Shown: positions 34,446 through 46,562, numbered from the stretch's first letter. The stretch is 64,000 nt of DNA from Polytrichum commune (GCA_950295325.1 OX485808.1:30588527-30652526), one strand, 5' to 3'. Made by a program: numbers and translations. The notes: generated from the sequence alone by a model not told the origin.

Positions 34446-34453
34446 TTCATCTC

Positions 34454-35869
34454 AAGTGGGTCCCTCTGAAGTAATTCAGGCTTTTGATATTGATTTTGGG
34501 GTCAAAGTTTCAGAAAAGTAAATATACATGCTCTAATAAAATCGCCTACGTTTTCAGCTCCGGTAATAGTGGCGGGGGCCCAAACTCAAAGAGGTGAGCG
34601 TCTACCTATAGCCAAGTTGGGTTGGTAGTATGTTCAACCAAATAAAATATGTGAATTAGATATGCAACAGTCAACTTGTCATTGTACATTCCACAATGAG
34701 GGTTGGTTTACACTATCTCATGATTCCCAAGTTACGATTTCCTACATGGCGGTAAAGAGTTGGGACTTACTCTTGAATGTGGGTTGGCCAAAGGTGTGAC
34801 CCAACTCCAAGGGTAAGTCTTGACCCGGGTCCCAAAAAAGAACTTAACAATGTACATGACGAAAATCATCAAACACTTGACATTTTACATGACAAAACTC
34901 CCCAAAATGGGAGTATCAACTTCAAATTGATAAATATTTTCAGAAGAGGTAATTTTTAGCAAAAGACTTCTTGACTTGTAGAAATTGGAGTTATCTATTG
35001 CTTATAAAAGCTTGATTGTAAGAAATCATCAATGGTTATCCTCAATGTTTCAGATATGTTTACAGTGAACAACATATTCTAACTAGTCTAGCACTCGAAG
35101 AACATAAAATGCAACCCCCTAGCTGTCTATGGTGTTTATAATTTTAACCCTTCATTTAATTTTTTCTTCAAAACAATGAGAGTTATGTTTACGATGTTTT
35201 TTGAAATCAATTACTTCTAAATACAATACAGGATGAATAAAAATTGATTTATAACCATATGGAGGTGATCCTATCATGGTATATTATAATTTCTTTTGTC
35301 ACAATTCTTATAGGACCGTTGAAATTGTACTTCTATAACACAGGATTAAATGAAAAAGAAAAAGAATTGTCGGTGGCTTTGCCCCGATGTGAATGTAAGC
35401 CCGTTCTCTTTGCATTGATCATGGCTTACCATGATGCAATACATGGCATATTTTCATCCTTTTGAAAGATGAACTCTATGGAAGCATATCCAAATTAAAA
35501 GTAGAACAATTTATACTGGTGGTGTTGCTAGTGTCTGTTAGCGGTCTAGTCTTCTTTAATTTAGTATAAGGGTTGTGAGGTATTTAATGTCATTTTCGTG
35601 GTTGGATTTCATTAGAGGTTGTTGAGCTTTGCTATTTAGTGTTTGTGTATGACAGCTCTCATGCCGATAGTAATGGTAATTAGGGGGAATACTTTCCATT
35701 GGTTAGTTTTGAGTGTCTATCAATGGGTCATATTTCTTGTGCTTGGTTGCGAAGGCCAATTCTGAATATTGGTCATGGTAGTATGTGATTCTATGAATTC
35801 TATTGTGAGTGATGGGGAGGAGGTTAGTAGTGTTTGGTTTTGGTTGGGGGCACATAGCAACATATTTTT
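34454..35869. other. No gene seen
   Basis: AT-rich spacer. Possible 5' remains of the following MULE-like pseudogene could lie in its last few hundred bases, but no motif supports this. Confidence 0.4.
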
Positions 35870-38800
35870 TTGCCAGTCCAGAGACAAAGTATTTGTCTTC
35901 AAATGTCCGTAGATCTTCAAGAAAGTGGTGTGGACCTTGTTAAATGTATGCAGGTTGGAGGAGATATGGAAAATTCATGGATAATGTTTAACCATGTCAA
36001 ACGTCTAAATGATTGGACCACCCCCGCGTGCCATGTGTACAATAGCAAGTATTGTAAGATGTTGATTATTGTCTCGGGGGGGGGGGCACTCCCTTGTATA
36101 TTTTGCATACACCTGCGATAATGACCTATTAAAATGGGGGCTATTTACCTATGAGAAAGGATTATAAGGGATGCTAATTTTGAAATAATGGTAAATTGTT
36201 GTGATTATTTGCACCCTATTGGTAATTATAAATTCTTGGATGGTTGATTTTATGGTACCCTATATTACTTATATGTAATTTTTTCCCCTGATTGCCTCCA
36301 TTCCTTAAAGTGTATGATACAGTAGAATTCTCGTTAGAAGCACGTGTACAGAGTAAGAGAAACAAACATTTACTAGGGTTTAGGGTTCAGGGTCACACTG
36401 AAGTCCGGGCAAAGCAAAACACTAAACATTAACAACAAAAGATTGCAATTACATGTCATTAAGCAACACGAGCCAACGAATAAAAGTTGTGTTGGATAAC
36501 ACAGTTAGAAACCTTGAGGTCTCAGGGAACAGGCCAGCCACATGTGTCTCAAAGTCACATTTACAAGGTTTGCAGAAGCCCTACAATTGATGCCTTGATC
36601 TTCCAATCCTACACATTGGAGGAAAATCCCATGCCATGCAAGCAAAATCCACCTAAACTAGCTAGGCTACCATTTACACATGTGCACTACAAGAAAACGT
36701 GAAGGTAGCCAACTGAAAACCAAGTAAACTCTGTTGGAAGTAAGAGGAAATTGGAAATGGCGATGAGGTTGCAAAATTTATCGGTTGATAGCCCCCATTT
36801 ATCGGCATTTTTTTTTCATTTATGCAATTTCCAAAAGGTCTAAAGTGGGGCCGGTTTTATATTTTGGTGGCAAAGTATTTAATTTTTTAAACTATCGCTT
36901 TTTTCCATGCTATTTTATATGTACCACTTAGGTAATTTAATCATATTTTGTCAAATGCTATATTACATATAATCATGTTTCACAATCCCAGAGCACCCTA
37001 TACTACATCTAATAATTTTACAAATTTTACGCCAAATTTTCATACAAGACCCTATATTTTATGGCACGTAGTTCCTACATTTTTCGCCAGTGCCCCCCCC
37101 CCCCCCCGAGATTATTGTGTGTTATGACATGCAATCTCAAGATGGCGCAACTCGACTTTTATTCTGGGAAAATTTGAACTCTGTCATGGCGGAAAATGGT
37201 GTGTCAAACATAAATTTCCAAGGTTTTATGGCAGACAGTACGCAGGCCAATTGGATTGCGGTGAGAAATATGTTTGGTAAAGGTGATCAAACTTTGCCAA
37301 TGTTGGGTCGCAAGCGCACTTGTATTTTTCATTAGTCACAAAGTTTGGATAAGGTTACACAGAAATACATCACGGTATCTTTACAATTTCAACACAAACA
37401 TCTATGCAACGACTACAAGGATGCAAAAACAATGGATGAAGCCGAAACTAAATATCATGTCATTCGTTCATGGTGGTTGTCATATGGAGCTGCCACATAG
37501 GAAGGCATTCTCAGGCTTTCTGAGTGGTTGGGTTTCTGGCACCTCCATTTTATGTAATGGGGTGGTCGTATGATTCTTGTGAGTGCATCACCACTTTGTT
37601 TTTTGTAATATGTTTTTTTTATGAATTTCCATGGTATATGAAGTTTACTATAATTTGTGTGATGTTTGTAGGAGATGACTATGAATGAATGTGCAAAAAT
37701 GCTAACATGTAACCTTGTAGAGACGGTGCACAACGAGTGGCTCCAACAATTCGGAAATAAAATTACTTGTTTGTACAAAGCGACAGTGGACGATTTGATT
37801 CGTGCATTCATGCAGATTGCAAATTACATGTCGTGGTTGAGAGGTGGTTCTGCTGGTAAAGGCCTTGATACCGCGTCCTTGATTTTAAATGTTGCTGCTA
37901 TGTGTGGAGATCCAAAACTATTGGCAGAGGCCATGATATACTATCTAGGGGTGGAAGATCTCAATACTAGAAATTGTGCTCTGAAGGGTTTTGAGCTTTG
38001 TGGATCTACCAGACGGAAGCTTAATCTGTCACCAGGTGCAGATTGCGATTCACATTGATTTGACAAAGTGAACATTCAATTCCTCGCCCATATACAAGAG
38101 CTAAAATGGCATGCATAGAGGAGTATTCAAATTCTACAGAGCATGGTGTGGCACAAACCACATCCCTGTTAGAATTTGATTGTCCCCCTTCCCATTGGCA
38201 CATTGCAAGATTACCACCCAACTCTGGCAAAAGATATTGGGCCATGCAAGCCAATACCAGGGTCTTTGCAACGCCAAAGTCAGGATGGGAAAACATGACA
38301 CCCTTGCTCCTACGTACAAGGGATTGAAGAACAAGTATCGCTCCACCAACAGTGTGGAGTACAAGTTTTGATTTTGCCGTGACGACATCAAGCATTGTGT
38401 AAATGGTAGCAGGGAAAAAAAAACAAAATAAAAACGTATTAGATTGGCTTGTAGTACCCAACACATGGTCGGTGAGGATAGGCACCAATCTCTTAAAGCA
38501 TGAGGCATTGGCACTCGAAGACATTGGGTTCCAATTGCAGTAGAGGGAGGTTCTCTCTCCTCGCCGCAGGCTTTCCACAATCACCACACTTCCAATCCCT
38601 CGAATTGGTTTCCGTGCTTCACTAAACCCGATGTCCACCCAACTTTTAGGTTTGGAAAGACAGTGCACCGTAATCTAGTAGCACCAATGGCAGAACACAA
38701 AAACAAATGGGAGAGCGTTGGGCTCACGGTCGGTTATTTATGTGGTTGGAGTAACTACCATTCCATATTCTGGATTTGGATAGTTAATCAACATTGTCTC

Positions 38801-39055
38801 CAAGGAGGATATTGCATACCGTGTCACAATTGATGATATATTGCAATGCACATGCCCTGACTCTACAAAAATGTCAGCTCAATCTTTGGGAAGAACAAAA
38901 AAAATGGGTGTATTGCAAACATTTTTATTATGTGTTTAGAGTTCAATGCAAGGTGGATTACAATAGTGACAAGTTCCTTCACGCTCCAACGTACGCCTAT
39001 AATGAGGTCATGCGGCTACTTGAACTTGCAGGTATGGTAGACTGTGAGTAATATT
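35870..39055 (+). pseudogene. MULE-like / SWIM-finger transposase-derived pseudogene
   Basis: In order: MENSWIMFNHVKRLNDWTT and VYNSKYCKMLIIV (to 36072); a 1038-bp transposon; then VCYDMQSQDGATRLLFWENL and GFMADSTQANWIAVRNMFGK (37111-37335); RTCIFH, stop, SQSLDKVTQKYITVSLQFQH, KYHVIRSWWLSYGAAT, stop, EGILRLSEWLGFWH, stop (to 37580); after a likely intron ending TTTGTAG at 37671, TMNECAKMLTCNLVETVHNE and on to 38058. Near 38800-39050 comes DIAYRVTIDDILQCTCPD, then after a frameshift KWVYCKHFYYVF: a C-x-C...C-x-H SWIM zinc finger, typical of plant MULE transposases. The three stops, the frameshift and the insertion make it dead. Assignment to MULE rests on the SWIM finger and the ADS-type block. 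Confidence 0.55.
36073..37110. mobile_element. CTC-G(n) DNA transposon, member 2 (1038 bp)
   Basis: The left end is CTC plus 11 G then CACT (36073-36090); the right end is AGTG then 15 C then GAG (37089-37110). A perfect 8-bp duplication ATTATTGT flanks it (36065-36072 and 37111-37118). It shares with member 1 the words TACCCTATATTACT (36256-36269; 6572-6585) and ATGGGGGCTA (36134-36143, inverted at 36789-36798; inverted at 6608-6617 in member 1). Its middle, about 36330-36780, is unlike member 1, contains a telomere-like TAGGGTTTAGGGTT at about 36375-36388, and has no recognisable ORF. Confidence 0.9.
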
Positions 39056-39364
39056 GTAAGGGTTGTATTCAACCACATGTTTGACAATTTCAGTGAAATA
39101 TATTAGTGTGGATTGTTATGATAAAAATCAACAATGAATTGATAGTTTATAATTGTCCATGGTATTAGGATCCCTTCATTTTTCCCCCCAAAATGCAGAT
39201 ACTTTATAATTATTTTTTTCCAAATACACATACCACATTTAGAATGTATACCCTATAACCATTTGTATTTGCTAAATTTGGTAGTTTTTACTGCTCACTG
39301 CTCATGTGTCACAACTCACCGCTTATTGCTCACTACTCATCACTCATGTCTTAACTTCCCTCTA
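39056..39364. other. No gene seen
   Basis: AT-rich spacer with a run of short CTCACTGCTCA-like words at 39290-39350. Confidence 0.4.
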
Positions 39365-40214
39365 ATTACATTAGCCTCATCTACCTTATATTCAACATGA
39401 AAAACGAGTGAAATTTGGGTGAAGCATTGTCATTGAATATCATTAGAATGGAATGGTTGATAACAACCAAATAATGTTATGAACGTGTGACCTCGGCTTG
39501 GAAGTTGATACACGTGTTCTTTTTTATTACCATGGTTATAAAAGGTTTCCAAGTTATTAGGGAAATAAACAAGGACAAATGAACGTGTATGAGTTACAAA
39601 TCTAATAAGAAAGGGTCAACTTCTAAAAGAGGTGGTCACTCAAATAGGTCAAGTGACATATAGTAGCACAATGGACAAGAGTACTACAAGCCCAACTTGG
39701 AAAATCTAAAACTGAGCGATCCCATTACTCAAGACTCAAGAGCAATGCATTGGTCTCATGATCTTTATGCTAGGATCCCAAGACCAAGATATCATGAAGC
39801 AAAGCGCCTCCAAGGCGGCATGGTTATGGCGTGTCAAGGTTTCAATACCGTATGGCCTTGGCCCAAGGAAGCATTACATCTAGCAAATGGTACCTTGTCC
39901 TTGGTTCGGCATAACATGTTTCTAGAAAAAGTGGAAGATTTTTATGATGTTTCGGTTGATATGGTTTCCTAACATCTATCGAGGGGATTATAATAAAAGT
40001 AGATTCCATGTAGGTCGGTTGTTGATTCATCCCAAATTAACTCACTAGACTTATTTTGGGGACCTTTGGAACAAAATTAGGGGTTAGTTTAACCATAAAT
40101 AATAGTTACTAAAACATGATTATTGAGTAAACCCAATATTTAGCATGTTTAACCTCCCCTCCCCTTATTCATCTTCCCACTTGGTAGGTGTTGTGAATAC
40201 ACCATGTCTTGATG
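39365..40214 (+). repeat. 850-bp direct repeat, left copy
   Basis: Matches 41695-42541 from ATTACATTAGCCTCAT to ACCATGTCTTGATG at roughly 95 percent or more by eye, offset about 2330 bp. A shared open frame (39697-39972 and 42017-42331) reads AMHWSHDLYARIPRPRYHEA but starts at no convincing codon and resembles nothing known. The ends are not TG...CA, so an LTR identity is unproven. Confidence 0.8.
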
Positions 40215-40402
40215 GATAGTACAATTCCATAACTCCCACCAACTTTTGCACACTTCCGCAACTTTTGGATAACACACACAAGATATTTATTACAATTTGT
40301 AGCCTATTATACAAAAACAAGTTCATGATCATTGAGCTTGCAAAGAAACCAAAATAATGGGACTCTATTTACCGTTCAAGTCAGTATTACACTGGCTCAC
40401 AA

Positions 40403-41340
40403 TGACATTAGCCTATCTTTTACGTTGGCTACCGCACTCCGCCACTCTAGAGAATTAACTTATTTGAAGCCATCATGGTGTACTTTCTGTCCCATTAGCC
40501 CTTTTGGTTTCCTAGACTTTAAAATCACTTTCACTTCATATGAATCCATCATTTGATCCTAAAAAATATTTGAAACTTTCCATGCATTAATTCAGGTATG
40601 ATTTACATTGCAAGCAAGTCTTACAAATGCCATTAAGAGTAGATACACCCAAAATCAACATTGAATCCAAAATGATCACTAGTTGCCACAATTGTACAAT
40701 TCAATCTCTCAAGCATATTAACTTGATTCATAGTATTGGATTTTGGTAGAAACACATACCTTAGCCCCTAAATCCCTAAGAAGCCAAAAATGGTTGCGAG
40801 CATTTTTCAACAATATTTTTCTCAAGGAAAATTTGAATTTTGTTTCCAAATTTTTCTCACTTTGAGCTAGAAACATTATGCACCATCTATACCAAACAGA
40901 TTCAAATGACTGTAAGATATGGACTTTAAAAATGATTGGAACTAAAAAAATCCTTCGTTACAAAATAAACAAGGTGAACACCATGAACATTTTTTATTTT
41001 TTCCACCAAGTTATGAAATACACACTTTCAACCATGTCATAAAAAAGATGAAGTGATTTTAATTCATCCAAAAAATTAATTATCATGTTATAGAGGACAA
41101 TACAGTTAAACTACTTTGGTGGAGGTCAAGGATAATGATCTTTATTCGAACCATGTGGATGTGGTCAAAAAATTTCTCTTCAAATTTTTTCCTCCAACTG
41201 CAAATATGATCCCTATTTCATATCTCGTGATACATGTTAGGTTCAGGCTTGTAGGGGTTGAAGCCATGCCTTTAGAGATATGATAGCTCAATCAATTTAA
41301 CCATGAGGCATCACTTAATAAACGATTCTAACATGCTATA
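40403..41340 (+). repeat. Spacer between the direct repeats, sibling of 11470-12360
   Basis: Non-coding sequence between the two 850-bp copies. It matches 11470-12360 in order. Together with the flanking repeats it forms a unit that has at least one relative in the window. Confidence 0.7.
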
Positions 41341-41694
41341 ATGAAAAAAACAATTCGACAACATTTTATCTTACATATGACCACTTTTATAGACATGACA
41401 CAACCACTATTGGTCTTAAACTTGGTTTTCATTGGCAAACGACCTATGTAGAATCTACTCATGATGTTGTCCACTTACACAACATTGAATAATAAAAGAG
41501 TTTCCCCCTTATAACACCACATTTGGAAGTAGAGAATCTTTGATTTTGGAGCCTAGATCAACACCATCCTCAACTCCGATTTTTAACGATTTCAAATTCT
41601 AGGGTCTTGATTTGCAATCGCTAACATGCTCAAGCTTCTAATGCTTGAACCCATTGACTGGACGATGCCATAGAGCTCATGGTGATTACATTAG

Positions 41695-42541
41695 CCTCAT
41701 TTCCCTTATATTCAACATGAAAAACGAGTGAAATTTGGGTGAAGCATTGTCATTGAATATCATTAGAATGGAATGGTTGATAACAACTAAATAATGCTAT
41801 GAACGTGTGACCTCGGCTTGGAAGATGATACACGTGTTCTTTTTTATTACCATGGTTATAAAAGGTCTCCAAGTTATTAGGGAAATAAACAAGGACAAAT
41901 GAAGGTGTATGAGTTACAATTCTAATAAGAAAGGGTCAACTTCTAAAAGAGGTGGTCACCCAAATAGGTCAAGGGACATATAGTAGCACAATGGACAAGA
42001 GTACTACAAGCCCAACTTGGAAAATCTAAAACTGGGCAATCCCATTACTCAAGACTCAAGAGCAATGCATTGGTCCCATGATCTTTATGCTAGGATCCCA
42101 AGACCAAGATATCATGAAGCAAAGCGCCTCCAAGGCGGCATGGTTATGGCGTGTCAAGGTTTCAATACTGTATGGCCTTGGCCCAAGGAAGCATTACATC
42201 TAGCAAATGGTACCTTGTCCTTGGTTTGGCATAACATGTTTCTAGAAAAGTGGAAGATTTTTATGATGTTTCGGTCGATATGGTTCCTAACATCTATCGA
42301 GGGGATTATAATAAAAATAGATCCCATGTAGGTTGGTTGTTGATTCATCCCAAATTAACTCACTAGACTTATTTTGGGGACCTTTGGAACAAAATTAGGG
42401 GTTAGTTTGATCATAAATAATAATTACCTAAACACGATTACTAAGGTTACACCCAATAATTTGCATGTTTAACCTCCCCTCCCCTCCCCTTACTCATCTT
42501 CCCCCTTGGTAGATGTTGTGAATATTCACCATGTCTTGATG
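41695..42541 (+). repeat. 850-bp direct repeat, right copy
   Basis: See the left copy at 39365-40214. About 41850-42040 also matches 12371-12560. A CCCCT run at 42475-42490 is expanded relative to the left copy. Confidence 0.8.
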
Positions 42542-44267
42542 AATAAGTTAATGTACAATTTCAAGTGGAAAATTATATTTTAACGCAAATTAGGGCAAAC
42601 CAAAGAGCATACATAATTTAAATTACATAAATTTAAATTACATTACCCTATATGTAAGGGTTTGACATGGAGAAGAGTGTTAGCCATGACTTCTAGGTTA
42701 ATTATGTTCTTAAAGGGGAACTTTCAAACATCCACAAACATTCTAGAGTGTTTGATATTCATCACCACTTTGAGATAAGATCTTGCGCGGCCTAAACCTT
42801 CTAGATGACGATTTGCTTAGAGGTGTTAACTTTCTTGAGCACAAAACATGCAATTCTAAGTCACTCGACCACGAGTTAATTTTGTATTTATTTTAAGGCT
42901 TCCGTGATGAAGAGAGCAACACATTTGTATGGCATTGGTCAGTCTATAGTTCCGTGGCCTCCACGCTTTAACTTACACGTTTGCCTTGATACCTTGTTGA
43001 GAGCCCCGGCTCTCAAGATTGGCAAATGGCATAAACCGTCTAGGTCATAGTGGGGTTGCTTCACACAGGAATGTTTTTAAGTGGCCAATGCGAAAAAAAA
43101 GGGTTTCCAGTGTCATTCCTAGCTATTTTATCATGAGAATTTCTTCTACCATTTCATTGAGGGCCAAACTCATTTTGGTATGTTAAAAGGTGTTGAAATG
43201 AGCTTGGCCCCCCGATAAACCAATACAAAATGTTTGTATTCAAACCAACACATCAACTTCACACATGCACCAAAATTTTACCGAACATGGAAACTTTTGT
43301 ATACAAAACAACCAACTCCCGGCCGAAATTTAGTTGAATTAAATGATCATTGTAATGTCTATCAAAACATGTGTTTTTTAAGCATTTTATTTTTGTCGAT
43401 AAGTGCAGTGCAATCAATATCGACATGCCTTTATAGCATTTGAGGTCTACACCATTGAAGTTAGACTCGTGTCCCCTTTAAAAAATCATAATAAACCACT
43501 CATATATTTGTGATGAGGTTTTCACATATTCTTTACCAACGCGTTATGGATATTTGAAGAATTTTTTGTTTTCGATGCCATTGGGGTTTATATACCATGC
43601 AAGAACTTCCATAACTACGTAAAACCGTCCCAGTAGTAATATGGTTTATTATGGCATTGACCCAAATAATAAATAGGATACACTAAGATTCTCTCACCTT
43701 GAGATGCCACCATATATCAATATTTGGTTAGTATGACAATTTTGATAGCCATGGGTGGAATCTTTGCTACCATTATTGTTGTTGATTATTGAAACCATGT
43801 TTGTCACCTATATACCAATCCAACATTGGTCTATATGTGTGAAATGATCTTGTTCCTTATCTCTTACCAACTGCCAAATTTGTGGAAATGGACCATGTTG
43901 TCAAGGGGTCACAATAAGTTCTGATAGTCTTAAGAGAGCATTTGGGATGAGTTTCATCCATCATATCTATTGTGTATTTAGAAAAATGGAAAAAAAAGGA
44001 GCGTCAATGTGTGCACATTGGCATACAATGTCCCTTCACAACCTCCTATCCATGACCATGTCATAATGAAGGGGCGCCATTGGCCGGGGGGAGGGGGCGT
44101 TGGGTAGCTTAACGCCTACATTCAGTAGGTGGACCTTGTTTAATAGTTAGTGGTTAGTGCTCAATACAAATGTGGTATATTGTTACAAAGAATGGAAGGT
44201 TTTCACAAGTAAAGTCGTTTATGTTCTACATTGTCCAAACAACTTATTGGAGCTTTGCTACATTGAT
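42542..44267. other. No gene seen
   Basis: AT-rich. An open frame at 43234-43443 has no recognisable content. Confidence 0.45.
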
Positions 44268-44475
44268 TATCCCAATTAGTGCGTGTTACTATTCAAAATT
44301 ACGTAGTGCAATAACATCTTACTCATGATTTCAATATTTACTAACGAAAGTTCATTATAATAGGTTGTTCAAACATTATTGAACATTAATGACTTTGCTC
44401 GGTAGAATATTGCAATCTCATTAAATAATTATAGCATTACGTAATCCCGCATAGTAATACACACTAATTGGGATA
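44268..44475. mobile_element. Foldback / MITE-like element, 208 bp
   Basis: The left arm begins TATCCCAATTAGTGCGTGTT (44268) and the right arm ends with the inverse ACACACTAATTGGGATA (44475). Pairing continues imperfectly for about 80 bp on each side. TACATT occurs on both flanks (44259-44264 and 44476-44481), which could be the remains of a 9-bp duplication. It has no coding capacity. Confidence 0.75.
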
Positions 44476-44639
44476 TACATTTTAATGTGTCACGTGATGT
44501 TTTCAAAAACAAAAATGAATGTCAATTGACATTTACATTTTACTTTAAAATGACACGTCAATTTTGGGTTGCACAATATTTTAGAAAGAATAATATTTTG
44601 AATAATCAAATACAATCTTGATTTTAACAAAGAAAAACT

Positions 44640-44934
44640 ATCAATTGAGCGTACGTATCATTTGGTCTCGCATGTTTCTCTAAACGTTGAAGATGGTAGC
44701 CCAATCCATTACATCCACTTCAAGACCACAAAGAGAGATCCTCATAAGAGCATCAAGGGTCTTCAAGTTCAACCTATTATGCAAGTGGCTTTTGATTGCA
44801 TTTTGTTTGGAAAGTCCTCTCTCACAAATAGCTATACTTGATGGAATGAGTATAATTTTTTGGCCAAAGTTGCATAAGTTTAGGCCGATTTGTGTGCCGT
44901 TCCAAAGTACTACCACACATGCGTCAAGCCTCAA
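44640..44934 (-). pseudogene. hAT transposase C-terminal (dimerisation) fragment
   Basis: The minus strand reads IILIPSSIAICERGLSKQNA, then IKSHLHNRLNLKTLDALMRI and SLCGLEVDVMDWATIFNV, a stop, then RNMRDQMIR. The pattern P-S-S..A..ERG-S..N.IK...RNRL....L..LM.I is the conserved hAT dimerisation block. A stop stands at the position of an expected tryptophan (FNVW). Only the C-terminus remains. Confidence 0.75.
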
Positions 44935-45004
44935 ATATCATTTTGTTCTCACACTCATGTCAAAGCATCACTCTTCGAGATCTGCTAGGAAAAATTGTTC
45001 ATTC

Positions 45005-45142
45005 ACATACCTACACAAAACAATCGTGCAAATACATTCGCAAGAGACCGGGAACAATGGTCTTGTCAGCCTTGTACTTAGTCTCCACCACCTCTCTAAT
45101 CACTATCTCCATTGTAGAGCCTTCTAGGTTACAAAGGAAATC
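45005..45142 (-). pseudogene. Class III peroxidase first-exon fragment
   Basis: The minus strand from 45142 reads DFLCNLEGSTMEIVIREVVE, then TKYKADKTIVPGLLRMYLHD and CFV, then TAG followed by GTATGT. LLRMxxHDCFV holds the distal Arg and His of plant secretory peroxidases. The usual next residue is Gln, so TAG is probably a mutated CAG at the exon end, with a good 5' splice site next to it (45005-45010). The next exon (GCDAS block) is not found. It lies just upstream of, and in the same orientation as, the hAT transposase fragment. Alternative: chance resemblance. Confidence 0.5.
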
Positions 45143-46408
45143 ACAATAACAAGATTGAACTTAAGTATGTAAGTGAGTGTAGGAAATTTTCCTACTGTTA
45201 TGAGTTATGATTTCTGGATAATTGAGCTGCAATTTATAGTACTTAAGTTGCCTAATAGTACATGTCATTTCAAAACTCTAATGTATCAATTGATGTGTGT
45301 TTTTTTTCTTCACAAGTCACAGTGCGTGTCAACTTCTAAATTGGACGTATCAATTGACTTCTTTTTTTTCTTTTTTTTTCCATGCGACTTGCAAAAACTT
45401 TGTCAAACATACACACTGGTAGCAGGTGCGCTTGCTTGACCCTGATTCGTCGGCGCTTGTGTCCCCAAAATTTTCCTATTGGGAAGGGGGGGGGCAAAGA
45501 TTATATAAGTACCAAATTCCAATGCACCTCAAGTGGGGCCCACCACTATTGTGTTGCACCAAGTGTACTAACTTACCTTGTGAGCTTGCTTTCGGTGCTA
45601 AGGGCCCATCCTCACATGGCTTTACCAAAATAACCAAAGACTTTTCTAGAAACCGGGTAAAGCGTAATCGGTTATAGCCGAGGCACATGACTATCTCAAT
45701 GCACCTAAGAGAACTTGCTCCGGAGATTTTCGAATAGGTTTTGGTTAAGTAGTTTTCGCACATGTTCATTGTTTTATCTACCGAGTAATGACATGTTGGA
45801 TAGATTTTGGCCCATCCCCAAATGCCTTACCGCTCATCTATCTTACCATCATTTTTTGTTAGTGAAGATAATCGTGCCCTCATAACTAAGACTAAAAGCA
45901 ACCAATCACAAGGGCGGGAGGGGACACTTTTAAAGGTCCTACAATGTTGCCTCATATCTAGGTACCAATTGTACTACCTTGTGAGGTTGCTTTCGGTGCT
46001 AAGCAACTTGATAAGCTATGATATTTTCATAGTGCGGCGGGAGAAGGTGTCAAGGGCAGTTCACCTTGACACCTTCCACCCAACCACATTGTCAGCCAAG
46101 GAGGCTCTCGACCCAATTTACGGGCGCCACGATGAACAACAACAACAACAACAACAAATAAATTGGTGGTGGGGTTGGAGCCCGCATTTGTCGTAAGTAG
46201 CCCAAGGTTACACTTTCACCAAGAAAAAGTAAAACTGCACTCGTGTACATCCGGCTATCTTAAAAGTTGTGACTTTCCAAGTGGAGTGTTATACATTAGC
46301 TTAACCCTTAAGGTATGCATCATGCAAGTCTAGTGGATGCCAAAATAAAACCGGCGTCCATGATTTAGAATAATCTAATATTCAAGAACATATATCTCTA
46401 CTAGGTAG
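45143..46408. other. No supported gene; (AAC)n microsatellite at 46134-46157
   Basis: Several overlapping open frames occur, none with recognisable content. A G run at 45486-45494 was compared with the CTC-G(n) ends and does not match them. Confidence 0.45.
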
Positions 46409-46562
46409 CCATAGAGGGCTCCCTATTCCGACAGAAGTTCATTATTTTCCCTCAAAATTTGCCATGTACAATATGATGCTCACATTCAACATAACCCACT
46501 TGTATCCCACGTGGTAACTACATTCCGGCACATGTAAAAATGAAATAGGGAGCCCTCTATGG
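46409..46562. mobile_element. 154-bp element with perfect 19-bp inverted ends
   Basis: CCATAGAGGGCTCCCTATT at 46409-46427 is repeated in perfect inverse at 46544-46562. The interior has no ORF. TA stands close outside both ends (TAG before, TA after), which might be a TA-type target, but no longer duplication is seen. Confidence 0.75.

Noticed and set aside
39697-39972. ORF in the direct repeats (also 42017-42331) as a conserved gene
   Set aside because: Present in both copies only because of the duplication; the frames end differently and resemble no known protein.
44085-45494. G-rich runs at 44085-44098 and 45486-45494 as further CTC-G(n) ends
   Set aside because: No CTC before the G run, no inverted partner and no 8-bp duplication found.
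45173-46196. Overlapping ORFs as genes
   Set aside because: Several frames overlap with equal quality and none has a recognisable motif or splice context.
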